This document shows positions 8,995 to 17,759 of a stretch of 64,000 nt of DNA, piece by piece (positions within the stretch are counted from its first letter, which is position 1; every line of letters starts with the position of its first letter). The position numbers and the translations under genes are program-made. Below the pieces are notes generated by a model. It saw only the letters and a list, made by a program, of their open reading frames with translations. It made no database searches and was not told the origin of the DNA. Location of the stretch: NCBI GenBank assembly GCA_029974985.1, contig JARKQC010000269.1, positions 1-64,000 on the forward strand, given 5' to 3'. Source of the DNA: Bacteroidota bacterium (GTDB lineage Bacteria > Bacteroidota > Ignavibacteria > Kapaibacteriales > UBA2268).

Positions 8995-9867
8995 CTATAA
9001 TATTAAAGTTATTCCAAATTTATAAGCATCAAAATAAAGTGGGGGCGAGGATTTAAAAGGAAAATACATTTGATGTTTTCTTGCTTGATATAATATAAAT
9101 GAAGTAAAATTTTTATAAACAAATTTTACCCAAGGATAGTTTTTCTCAAATATATTTAATAAATCCGTTTCAAAATAATCAATCCAGCGTTGTAAAATAT
9201 TGTCGGTAATCCACATTCCAAACCATTTTCCAAATTCAAAATTAGGATAATATTGAGACATTTCATATTGAAAATTTAGATTTATAGAATTAGAAATATT
9301 ATATTTAATACCACCAGAATAAATTTGACCAAATTTGAATTTGGAATCGAATTGCTTAATAAACTCAGTATCTTTTAAGTTATCTGGTTTGCCATCGAAA
9401 TCAATTCTTATAAAACTCATTGCTGTGGAATGATTCAAAAAAATAGTAGGATTATTATTACTAAGAAAACCAAACCCATCGCTAAGTCCAAAGCCAAATC
9501 TCCAAGAATCTGTTGGTAAATTTTCATAATTTTGTTCAAAAGTCTTAAAATTTGTTGATATATTGCCTAAAAAAGCATATTCTGACTGATGTTTAAAAAG
9601 ATTTGAATTCCCAGTTTCAGTATCTATTCTTATAAAGCCATAATAAAATTCAAGGTTATAAGTTTTTGACAATTTGCTCGTAGAACTTAAACCATAGGAT
9701 TCAGCTTGAGAAATACCATATTCGCCTGCTAACAATACTTGATTAATAACGTGTTCGGGTTTGCTATAAAAATTATTTATAAATCTTTCTGCTCGGCTTT
9801 CATCTTCCATTTGGGAAAATAATCTCAAAGGTATTAATAAAATAACTATTTGATATGTAAATTTCAA
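8995..9867 (-). CDS. exported, probably outer-membrane protein of unknown function
   Basis: I do not recognise this 290-residue protein. It has a signal peptide (about residues 1-19, ending RLFSQ). Alternating aromatic/polar strands follow (for example LEFYYGFIRID and FGFGLSDGFGFL), and the C terminus FGITLIL could be the last strand of a beta-barrel. No conserved motif stands out. Translation appears to begin at a TTG, because the first in-frame ATG falls after the signal peptide. The downstream lipoprotein gene is 7 nt away, suggesting a small envelope operon. Confidence 0.6.
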   Translation of the reverse strand: MKFTYQIVILLIPLRLFSQMEDESRAERFINNFYSKPEHVINQVLLAGEYGISQAESYGLSSTSKLSKTYNLEFYYGFIRIDTETGNSNLFKHQSEYAFLGNISTNFKTFEQNYENLPTDSWRFGFGLSDGFGFLSNNNPTIFLNHSTAMSFIRIDFDGKPDNLKDTEFIKQFDSKFKFGQIYSGGIKYNISNSINLNFQYEMSQYYPNFEFGKWFGMWITDNILQRWIDYFETDLLNIFEKNYPWVKFVYKNFTSFILYQARKHQMYFPFKSSPPLYFDAYKFGITLIL

Positions 9868-10256
9868 TTTATGTAATTAACTTAGTAAATTCAAAATTAT
9901 ATAAACGTAAAATTCATATAAAAAATTTATTTTAATTAAAATTTCAATTTATTAATTTATAGTAAAAATTAAATTCATAAAAAGTTCATAAATAAAAAAA
10001 TATTAATGTAAATATAATAAAAAAATAAATAAATATTTTTGAAAATGATAATAATTTCAAAATTATTAACATTTTAATAGGATTGTAAATATTATATAAA
10101 TCAAATATATAAAAATAAAATTAAAAAACTAATTAATTTATTGTAATATTGTTAAAAATTATTTGGATATTAATAAATAATTTACTAATTTTAATAAAAG
10201 ATAATTGACTAAGTTAATAAATTATTTTTTTAAAAATAATTTTTAGGAGCAATCAA
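9868..10256. other. AT-rich divergent intergenic region
   Basis: This 389-bp gap is made almost entirely of A and T and separates two divergent genes, so it must hold both promoters. I see no hairpin with a useful stem, no ORF and no RNA gene. An AGGAG ribosome site lies at 10245-10249, 7 nt before the ATG of the plus-strand gene. Confidence 0.6.
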
Positions 10257-13200
10257 ATGAAAAAGCACATTAAAATAATTAGTTTATCAATATTTATAAT
10301 AATATTGAATTGCGTATTTAGTATTGCTCAAGTTGATTTTATTTATAAAATTTTAAATAATCCATATCCAGGATATTTGAATTTTGATATGATTTATCAA
10401 CCCGGATTTTGCACAATTGACAATTATTCAAATTTGATTCAAAAAGATGGTATTACAACCAACTCACCATATTTTAGAGTATTAAGGAATGGAAATATTG
10501 CTCAAATTGTTGGTAATTCTCTATTAATATATAATAAAAATATGGAATTAATTGATGAGATAACTAATCCAACAGATAAAACATTAGATTTTCACGATTA
10601 TATTCAATTACGAAATGGAAATTATTTACTTCTTTTGACTGAATATGTAACTGTTGATATGAGTGAAATCGTTGAAGGTGGTGATACTGCCGCTATAGTA
10701 TTAAATAATTTACTTGTCGAAACTAATAATAAGGGTGATATACTCTGGCTGTGGAACGCTCTCGATCATTATAAATTTTCAGATGCAACTTCGGACGTAA
10801 TACTTACTCAAAAAAGCTTCGACTTTACACATATTAATTCTCTTGACGAAGATATAAATGGTAATATATTAGTATCTGTAAGACATCTAGATGAATTATC
10901 TTTGATTGATAAAAGTACAGGTGATTTTATATGGAGATTAGGGGGGTATAAAAGTAAAGGAAATCAATTTACATTTACAAATGATGAAACAAGTGGATTT
11001 TTTGGTTTTTCACATCAGCATACAGCCGAATTTTTAGAAAATGGTAATATATTAGTATTTGATAATGGTAATTTGCGAACTCCACAATTTTCAAGAGTAG
11101 TTGAATATGAATTAAATGTTAAAGATAAAAAAGCAACAAAAGTATGGGAATATAGAGCAAGTCCCGATATATATACACAAGCTATGGGTAGTTCTTTTAG
11201 ACTACCAAATGGTAATACTCTTATATCATTTTCTAATGGTAAAATTTTAGAAGTAAGAAAAGATAAAACTATTGCCTTAGAACTCGATGTTGTATCAACT
11301 TTTCCAATATATAGGGTATTTAAGAATTATTGCGATTTAGCTTATAAAACAAGAAGATTAAATGGTAATAATGAGTATGATTTTAATGATAATAATAATA
11401 TTACTGGTGTGAAGATTAATATTAGTAATTCAACTATTAATAATGTTGATGTATATTTACAAAAACATAATTATTCGCCCGTTATTACTAAGTTTAAAGA
11501 TTCAATATTTACTGAAATTTTGCCTTATCGTTGGGTGTTTTCTCCCGATGTATCTACATTTTCAATAGCTGGAACTTTTAAGTTGAATTTATCAACAATA
11601 TCTGGTTTTAATGATCCCAAAAAATTAATTATCTATAAAAGAGATAACGAAAATGGAGGAGAGTTTGAATTATTAAATACGAATTTTAATTCTACTTCAA
11701 ACGAAATATCAGCTAATTTTGTTGGTTTTGGCGAATTTATAGTTGCATACATTGATTTAGAAGCTCCTAAATTGTATTATCCCGCAAATAATGCTTATAC
11801 TGCTACAAATGGTATGTTAAAGTGGAAAAATGTAATTGGGGCTAACAAATATAATATTCAAATTTCTAAGAATTCTACTTTTTCTAATGATATAGTATTC
11901 TCTGGCATATTTTCAACATTAGAATATTATTATAAAAATTTAGAAAATTCTACTAAATATTATTGGAGGGTAAATTCATCTAATGTTAAAGATACCTCAG
12001 AATGGTCGGAAGTATTTTCATTTGTTACTGAAATTAAAAATCCAGAACTAATATTTCCAAAAAATGATAGCTATGGAATTAAATTACAAGACATATTAAG
12101 ATGGACAAAAGTTGAAGAAGCTGACCATTATCAAATACAAATTTCTACGAATTATAATTTTATCTTACCTATTAATTTGGATAGGGTTGTTTATAATAAT
12201 GAGTGCCCAATTTCAAAATTAAATAATAATATTAAATATTATTGGAGAGTAAGAGCGTATAAAAATACAGATTCGAGCTCTTGGTCTGATATTTACACAT
12301 TTAAAACAACAATAGCAACTCCCGTTTTATATTTCCCTAAAAATAATGAGATTAATATTATAATCTCAACAAAGCTAAATTGGTCTTATGTAGATGGAGC
12401 TGAAAAATATCTAATCCAAATATCTGAAACTAATGATTTTATTGAAAACTATTTTAAAGAATATACTTTTAATTCAAATGAATTTATTGTTGATAATTTA
12501 GATTTTAATAAAAATTATTTTTGGCGTGTAAAAGCTTTAAGACAACTTGATTCGAGTAGCTGGTCTGAAATCTTTTATTTTAGCACAGTTTTACAAGCTC
12601 CAAAACTAATATTTCCGAAGTTGAATGATACAAAAGTTGCTGTAAATCCCGAATTATCTTGGGAAAAAATTGGTAAATATTCTTATAATTTGCAAGTTTC
12701 AGAGTCTGATTCTTTTTTAGAAAATACTATTGATACAAACAATATTTCAATTTCAACATTTAAAATTAATGAATTAAAACCCAATACAGGATATTATTGG
12801 CGCGTGAAATCTTATGAAAATAGTAAGTATAGTCAATGGTCTAATGTCAATTATTTTATTACAAATTTAGCTGGTAATTTTTTATTAAAACCAAAATTAT
12901 TATATCCATATAAAGAATCTGATATAGAGCAACCTATTGAGTTTGTGTGGAATAGAAAAGAAGGTGCAATGCGTTTTAAAATTCAAATTGCAAAAGATAT
13001 TAATTTTAATGATATATATATTGAAAAGAATAATTTAAGCGAATCAAGGTATAAAGTTGAAGAGTTTGAAGATAATACAATCTATTATTGGCGCGTAAAA
13101 TCATATAGTAAATATGATAGTTCTGCTTGGTCTGATATATGGAATTTTAGAGTGATGAATTATAATCAACAAATTACCCTTATTCAACCAAAGAATAATG

Positions 13201-14276
13201 AATTACAAGTACCAACAATTGGTATTTTAGAATGGAAAAACATTTCTGATGTACATTACTTTAATGTACAAATTGCAAATGACTATGAATTTCTTGATTT
13301 GATTGAAGATAAAGATGTCTATGGAAATAATGTTTTTCATTATAGTGGTTTAAATTACAATAAACAATATTATTGGAGGGTAAGATATTCAAAAGATGAT
13401 ATTATTTCTGAATGGTCAGAAATATGGACATTTTATTCGGCTTCGACTATTGTATTGTCAACCCCAGAATTAACAAGTCCAACGGCAAATTCTTATAAAG
13501 TGCCTATTAATGGTTATATTACTTGGAAAAAAGTGGAAAATGCAAACTCATATAAAATTTCAATCTCAACAAAAAATAATAGAAATACAATTATTTATAA
13601 TGTAAATAATACTAATGAAACTAAATTAAAATATAGTGAACTCGACTATGGAACAGAATATTTTATTAAGATTTCTGCTTTCAATGATAATTCAACAAGC
13701 GTATGGTCAAATAGCATTATGTTTTTAACGGAGCTGGAACCACCTAAAATAATAAGTCCAGATAATAAAGCGGTTGATTTAGAGAAAAATGGACAAATTA
13801 TTTGGACATTAAAAAATGATATATATTTATATCAATTGCAAATTGATACATTAAAAGAATTCAACTCAGCAATAATTGATCTTTCTCTCGATGAACTATT
13901 TTATAATTTTGAGCTCGAATTAGAACAAACATATTTTGTCAGAGTTAAATCTTATAATGATACTAACGAAAGTCAATGGAGTGATGTTGTAAGATTTTCA
14001 ACAAAATCAAAAGGAACAAGTATTAGCAAAATTGATAATTTTACTATTAAATACTATCCTAATCCAGTAAAAAATATTATTAATATTCTAATTGATAATA
14101 AATGTAATTATGAATATTTCAATAAAGAAATTAAAATATATAATATTTTTGGTGAATTAAAATATTGTAATAAAATTTTTAATGAAAATATGACAATTGA
14201 TATATCTATTCTTCCTAATGGTATATATTATCTAAATATTGGCACTAAATATTATAAAATAATTAAAGAATTATAA
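10257..14276 (+). CDS. arylsulfotransferase-like protein with eight FN3-like repeats and T9SS sorting domain
   Basis: A 1339-residue exported protein with a signal peptide at residues 1-24. Residues about 40-350 match the aryl-sulfate sulfotransferase propeller family: DFTHINSL (His192), FSHQHTAEFL-NGNILVFDNG (His253, His255) and RLPNGNTLISFSNGKILEV. Family members move sulfate between phenolic esters through a catalytic histidine; which histidine serves here cannot be told by eye. Eight fibronectin III-like repeats (about 502-1250) each contain a YYWRV-like strand and a WS(D/E) strand. A YPNPVKN-type T9SS sorting domain (about 1265-1339) follows. The protein should be surface-exposed or released. 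It is transcribed alone. The propeller could instead have a binding or structural role. Confidence 0.85.
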   Translation: MKKHIKIISLSIFIIILNCVFSIAQVDFIYKILNNPYPGYLNFDMIYQPGFCTIDNYSNLIQKDGITTNSPYFRVLRNGNIAQIVGNSLLIYNKNMELIDEITNPTDKTLDFHDYIQLRNGNYLLLLTEYVTVDMSEIVEGGDTAAIVLNNLLVETNNKGDILWLWNALDHYKFSDATSDVILTQKSFDFTHINSLDEDINGNILVSVRHLDELSLIDKSTGDFIWRLGGYKSKGNQFTFTNDETSGFFGFSHQHTAEFLENGNILVFDNGNLRTPQFSRVVEYELNVKDKKATKVWEYRASPDIYTQAMGSSFRLPNGNTLISFSNGKILEVRKDKTIALELDVVSTFPIYRVFKNYCDLAYKTRRLNGNNEYDFNDNNNITGVKINISNSTINNVDVYLQKHNYSPVITKFKDSIFTEILPYRWVFSPDVSTFSIAGTFKLNLSTISGFNDPKKLIIYKRDNENGGEFELLNTNFNSTSNEISANFVGFGEFIVAYIDLEAPKLYYPANNAYTATNGMLKWKNVIGANKYNIQISKNSTFSNDIVFSGIFSTLEYYYKNLENSTKYYWRVNSSNVKDTSEWSEVFSFVTEIKNPELIFPKNDSYGIKLQDILRWTKVEEADHYQIQISTNYNFILPINLDRVVYNNECPISKLNNNIKYYWRVRAYKNTDSSSWSDIYTFKTTIATPVLYFPKNNEINIIISTKLNWSYVDGAEKYLIQISETNDFIENYFKEYTFNSNEFIVDNLDFNKNYFWRVKALRQLDSSSWSEIFYFSTVLQAPKLIFPKLNDTKVAVNPELSWEKIGKYSYNLQVSESDSFLENTIDTNNISISTFKINELKPNTGYYWRVKSYENSKYSQWSNVNYFITNLAGNFLLKPKLLYPYKESDIEQPIEFVWNRKEGAMRFKIQIAKDINFNDIYIEKNNLSESRYKVEEFEDNTIYYWRVKSYSKYDSSAWSDIWNFRVMNYNQQITLIQPKNNELQVPTIGILEWKNISDVHYFNVQIANDYEFLDLIEDKDVYGNNVFHYSGLNYNKQYYWRVRYSKDDIISEWSEIWTFYSASTIVLSTPELTSPTANSYKVPINGYITWKKVENANSYKISISTKNNRNTIIYNVNNTNETKLKYSELDYGTEYFIKISAFNDNSTSVWSNSIMFLTELEPPKIISPDNKAVDLEKNGQIIWTLKNDIYLYQLQIDTLKEFNSAIIDLSLDELFYNFELELEQTYFVRVKSYNDTNESQWSDVVRFSTKSKGTSISKIDNFTIKYYPNPVKNIINILIDNKCNYEYFNKEIKIYNIFGELKYCNKIFNENMTIDISILPNGIYYLNIGTKYYKIIKEL

Positions 14277-14300
14277 AAAAAATCTTTTTCGGAAACAATT

Positions 14301-14336
14301 AAAAAAAAGTGGCTTTATAGAAAGATAGCCACTTTG
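14301..14336 (-). terminator. terminator between convergent genes
   Basis: An AAAGTGGCT / AGCCACTTT stem is followed on the minus strand by a run of eight T. It lies downstream of the PPDK-like/nucleotidyltransferase gene. It may also stop plus-strand transcription from the arylsulfotransferase-like gene, though less efficiently. Confidence 0.75.
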
Positions 14337-14392
14337 TATAAAAAAGTGTTTATATTAATTTTTTAAATATTAAATTAAAAATTAATAAATTC

Positions 14393-17300
14393 TCAATTAC
14401 CGCCTAATGTTAATTTCTTTGATGAATGATTTGCTGGATTCATTAAATCAACATAATATTTTCTTTCGTAAAATTCGGAACTAGATATATATGTAACATC
14501 GAGCATTTTTGAAATATAATATCCTGAACGATTATAATTTACTTGACTTAAACAATTATTCCAACCTTCGAGCCATAGATTAAAATCTTTTTTCTGCTCT
14601 TCACTACCCTCAAAATGAACGAGTAAATCAATATCTGAATTCGGTCCAGCAGTTTCATTAAATACAGTGCCAAATAAATAAACAGCTTCAACACCAAATC
14701 GTTTAGGATTAATTCTTAATCCAATACTTTCAGCCATACGTTTACGCCATTGTAAAGGTTCGTCATTGACACTTTTTATTTTTTCAATATTAAAGCTTTG
14801 TTCATTATAGCTTTGTGTTAAATTCGAATCACTAATGAAACCCATAGCTAAATTTAAGTCAGCATTAAATAAAATTCTAACGATATTACCACCAGTTACT
14901 TCTCTAATATTAATAACTCTCAAAACATTAGAAAGATGCTCGAATTCAGGTAAAAATCTAGTCAAAGTATTTTCTTTTGTTTTAAAAAATTCCCAATTAA
15001 ACACTTGATTTTCACTATCGGGATATAAAGGAAGATATCTTATACCTTCTTCTACTAAATCTTGGAAAAAATGCGTTCCGAAAGATAAATCTGGAATATA
15101 ATTTCCTTTTTGTCGAGCAATTTCAATCAAAACAGCACAATTATGTAACTCAGAATAAGTAACTTTTACTCCCAAACGTATATCATCACGACTTCCCCAA
15201 CGACCGGGCCCCATTAATATAAAATTACGTTTGGGCAATAATTTATTTAATTTTCCTACTGCAATACCAACTTCTACATATTTCTGATGACTTTCGATTT
15301 TTGAATATTCATCAGGGTCAACATAAACAACATAAGCAATATCAGAAACTTTTCCATTTGAAATATATTTATTAGCAGTAAATAATATTTTTTCGGGGCT
15401 AACATCTTGTGGGATTACGGCAGATACTAATTCATCTGAGGAAGCTTGTGGTCTGCATTGCAAAAGATATAAATTATTACCATCGCAAGAAAACTCAATA
15501 TCAACTGGCGTTCCGAGTTTATCTTTTAATTCAATTAACATTGTATTTATTTGATTGATATATTTTTTATTAGAAATCAAATTATCAAATGTAACAACTA
15601 TATCGTGAACAGCAGTATCAATACCAAGCCCTACTGGTTTTTTTACATTATTAACATCTACTATGGAAAAAATTTCATTGAGCATTGGGTAATTATTCCC
15701 AGCTTCTTTTATTGCTTCGTTTATTGAAATTGTTTCAAAAGTATTTGTATTGAGGTTAATAACATCAATATATTTAGGCGAATAACCAACAATTTCGTTA
15801 AATGTTTGATTTACCCTCAAATTCGGTTTGCCCGGTGCAATTAAAACTGGAAAATCATCACCAATTCTATCAACAGCACGAGTACCTAAACCAGTTACCA
15901 TACGGATTAAGCCGTCTTCACGTTCTATTCGAGGCGACCAACGAAATTCGTTATAACTAAATGCTACTCCCGAGAATGCGGGGAAAAAATATTTACCGGA
16001 TTTGGTGCCAACGACTTCTTGAATCATAATTGCCATTTCTTCATTATAATCGAGTAAACCTTTTTCAGTTCTATAACCGATAGGGTCTGGGCCGAATGTC
16101 GAGGCATAAACCTCTGAAATTGCATCGAGTAACTCTTCTAAACGCTGTTGCTTTGATCCTTGATTAGCAAGAAAAAGACTTTTATATTTTCCCGCAAAAG
16201 CAGTACCGAGACGGTCTTCGAGTAGACTCGAACTTCGAACAATAATTGGTCTTTCGCCAAAATCATCTAATGCTCTTGATAGTCCATTTAATATTTCTGG
16301 AGAAAAATTTGAATTTTTGAATGCTTGAATAATATGAGGATATTCCTGGCGAATGTCGTCAATATCTTTATATTTTTGGTCAAAAACATCTTCCATATTA
16401 TTATAATACATAAAATTCATCACACTATCAGAAGATATGTACCAAGTTTTGGGAAATTTTACATTTCTCAAAACATCAGAGAATTGATTTGATTTTTCGA
16501 TAATTTTTTTTGCTAATAAAATACCAGACCCTTTTCCACCAATCTTTCCGTGGCTTTCGGGTGGGAAAATCAATTTCTGTATTAAATTATAAAAATCATC
16601 TTCATTAAAAAAAGATTTGGCAATATCAATAAATTCCAATTGGTCAGATAATAATCTTCGTATTAAAGCAACTACAATTCCGTGTCTAGTGGGCGAAGTT
16701 GCGGTATCATCATTTATTGGATTCATACTATGATAACGCCGTAAAGCATCTGTTAAATCATTCAATGGAGAGTTTTGATTTGCTAAAAGTTTTATTAAAG
16801 TATGTGCTTTTTCCTCGTGTATCCATTTCTGGATTTTTTGCATAATTTCATCTGAACTGAAATATTTCGAAGCAAGCTCGAAAATTTCTAAACCAAGTTT
16901 AAAAGATTGCTGTAAAACAGCCTTTTTTGATGGACGGTTGATTTCAGAAGAAACAACAAGCTCAAAATCAAAATCTGAACCTAATTGTTTAAACAAATCA
17001 GTGGATTCTTTTATTCCTCGACAAAATAAATGATTAAGCATTTTACGAGATAAAATTGAATATAAATTTTGGTCAGTTTTCTTTAATAATTCCAAAACAA
17101 CAAGCCATTCGGGTTTTTGAGAATTTTCAAGTTCTTTATTTAAAATTTTTAGTTCTTGAAATAATCCTCTAACCTTTTGGTATATAGCATAATGACCAAG
17201 TCTATCAGCTATATTATTCATCAATCTAATTTCTTCTGGTGAAAAAATTAAATTATAATTAACAATATCATTTTTCAAATAGAAGATTTCAATTTTACCA

Positions 17301-17584
17301 AAATATTCATCAAAGGATTTAATATCAGAATTAATCGAAATTTTACTTTCAACAAATCCCATTGGCTGAAAAATTCTCCCTAAAAATGTTATTCTCACAA
17401 TAATTTTATCTTTAAATTTAAATCCTCTCGGAACCACTTGAATAAGTTTATTCATAATTTCTTCAAATGATAAATGAGATTGATTAAAAAGCTCCTCTAC
17501 TTGATACAAACAATTTAGTTCTTTTGTTCGCTCTATCAATTCAGAATTTACAGAATCGCTAATTTTTTTGATTGCTTTTGACAT
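14393..17584 (-). CDS. PEP/pyruvate-binding (PPDK N-terminal-like) protein fused to a nucleotidyltransferase domain
   Basis: A 1063-residue cytoplasmic multidomain protein. Residues 1-130 begin with a helical IERTKELNCLYQVEELF block and look like the GAF-like input regions of sensor kinases. A PPDK/PEP-synthase ATP-grasp-type domain follows: GGKGSGILLAKKI, RPIIVRSSSLLEDR, AFAGKYKS and YLLQCRPQ. Next comes a conserved GPGRWGSRDD / FGTHFFQDLVEEG module. The C terminus is a minimal nucleotidyltransferase: LFGT at 970-973, DID at 984-986 and a third Asp near 1029. I do not see the TSH-type phosphohistidine domain or the PEP-binding barrel, so classical PEP synthesis is unlikely. The role may be regulatory. 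Transcribed alone, with a terminator. Confidence 0.8.
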   Translation of the reverse strand: MSKAIKKISDSVNSELIERTKELNCLYQVEELFNQSHLSFEEIMNKLIQVVPRGFKFKDKIIVRITFLGRIFQPMGFVESKISINSDIKSFDEYFGKIEIFYLKNDIVNYNLIFSPEEIRLMNNIADRLGHYAIYQKVRGLFQELKILNKELENSQKPEWLVVLELLKKTDQNLYSILSRKMLNHLFCRGIKESTDLFKQLGSDFDFELVVSSEINRPSKKAVLQQSFKLGLEIFELASKYFSSDEIMQKIQKWIHEEKAHTLIKLLANQNSPLNDLTDALRRYHSMNPINDDTATSPTRHGIVVALIRRLLSDQLEFIDIAKSFFNEDDFYNLIQKLIFPPESHGKIGGKGSGILLAKKIIEKSNQFSDVLRNVKFPKTWYISSDSVMNFMYYNNMEDVFDQKYKDIDDIRQEYPHIIQAFKNSNFSPEILNGLSRALDDFGERPIIVRSSSLLEDRLGTAFAGKYKSLFLANQGSKQQRLEELLDAISEVYASTFGPDPIGYRTEKGLLDYNEEMAIMIQEVVGTKSGKYFFPAFSGVAFSYNEFRWSPRIEREDGLIRMVTGLGTRAVDRIGDDFPVLIAPGKPNLRVNQTFNEIVGYSPKYIDVINLNTNTFETISINEAIKEAGNNYPMLNEIFSIVDVNNVKKPVGLGIDTAVHDIVVTFDNLISNKKYINQINTMLIELKDKLGTPVDIEFSCDGNNLYLLQCRPQASSDELVSAVIPQDVSPEKILFTANKYISNGKVSDIAYVVYVDPDEYSKIESHQKYVEVGIAVGKLNKLLPKRNFILMGPGRWGSRDDIRLGVKVTYSELHNCAVLIEIARQKGNYIPDLSFGTHFFQDLVEEGIRYLPLYPDSENQVFNWEFFKTKENTLTRFLPEFEHLSNVLRVINIREVTGGNIVRILFNADLNLAMGFISDSNLTQSYNEQSFNIEKIKSVNDEPLQWRKRMAESIGLRINPKRFGVEAVYLFGTVFNETAGPNSDIDLLVHFEGSEEQKKDFNLWLEGWNNCLSQVNYNRSGYYISKMLDVTYISSSEFYERKYYVDLMNPANHSSKKLTLGGN

Positions 17585-17693
17585 ATATTTTTTAAAATAA
17601 TTATTAACGATACAAATATTATTAACAAGAATTACAAAATTAATTATTTTATTGTTCTTATAAAATTAATTATTAGTAATTAAGTATATTCAT

Positions 17694-17727
17694 TAAAAAA
17701 GGGAACTACTTTAATAAAATAGTTCCC
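17694..17727 (-). terminator. terminator after the M16 peptidase gene
   Basis: A GGGAACTA / TAGTTCCC 8-bp stem with a 11-nt loop is followed by six T on the minus strand, 33 nt past the peptidase stop codon. Confidence 0.82.
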
Positions 17728-17759
17728 CAATAAATATTAAGAAAATCTAATAAGAAAAA

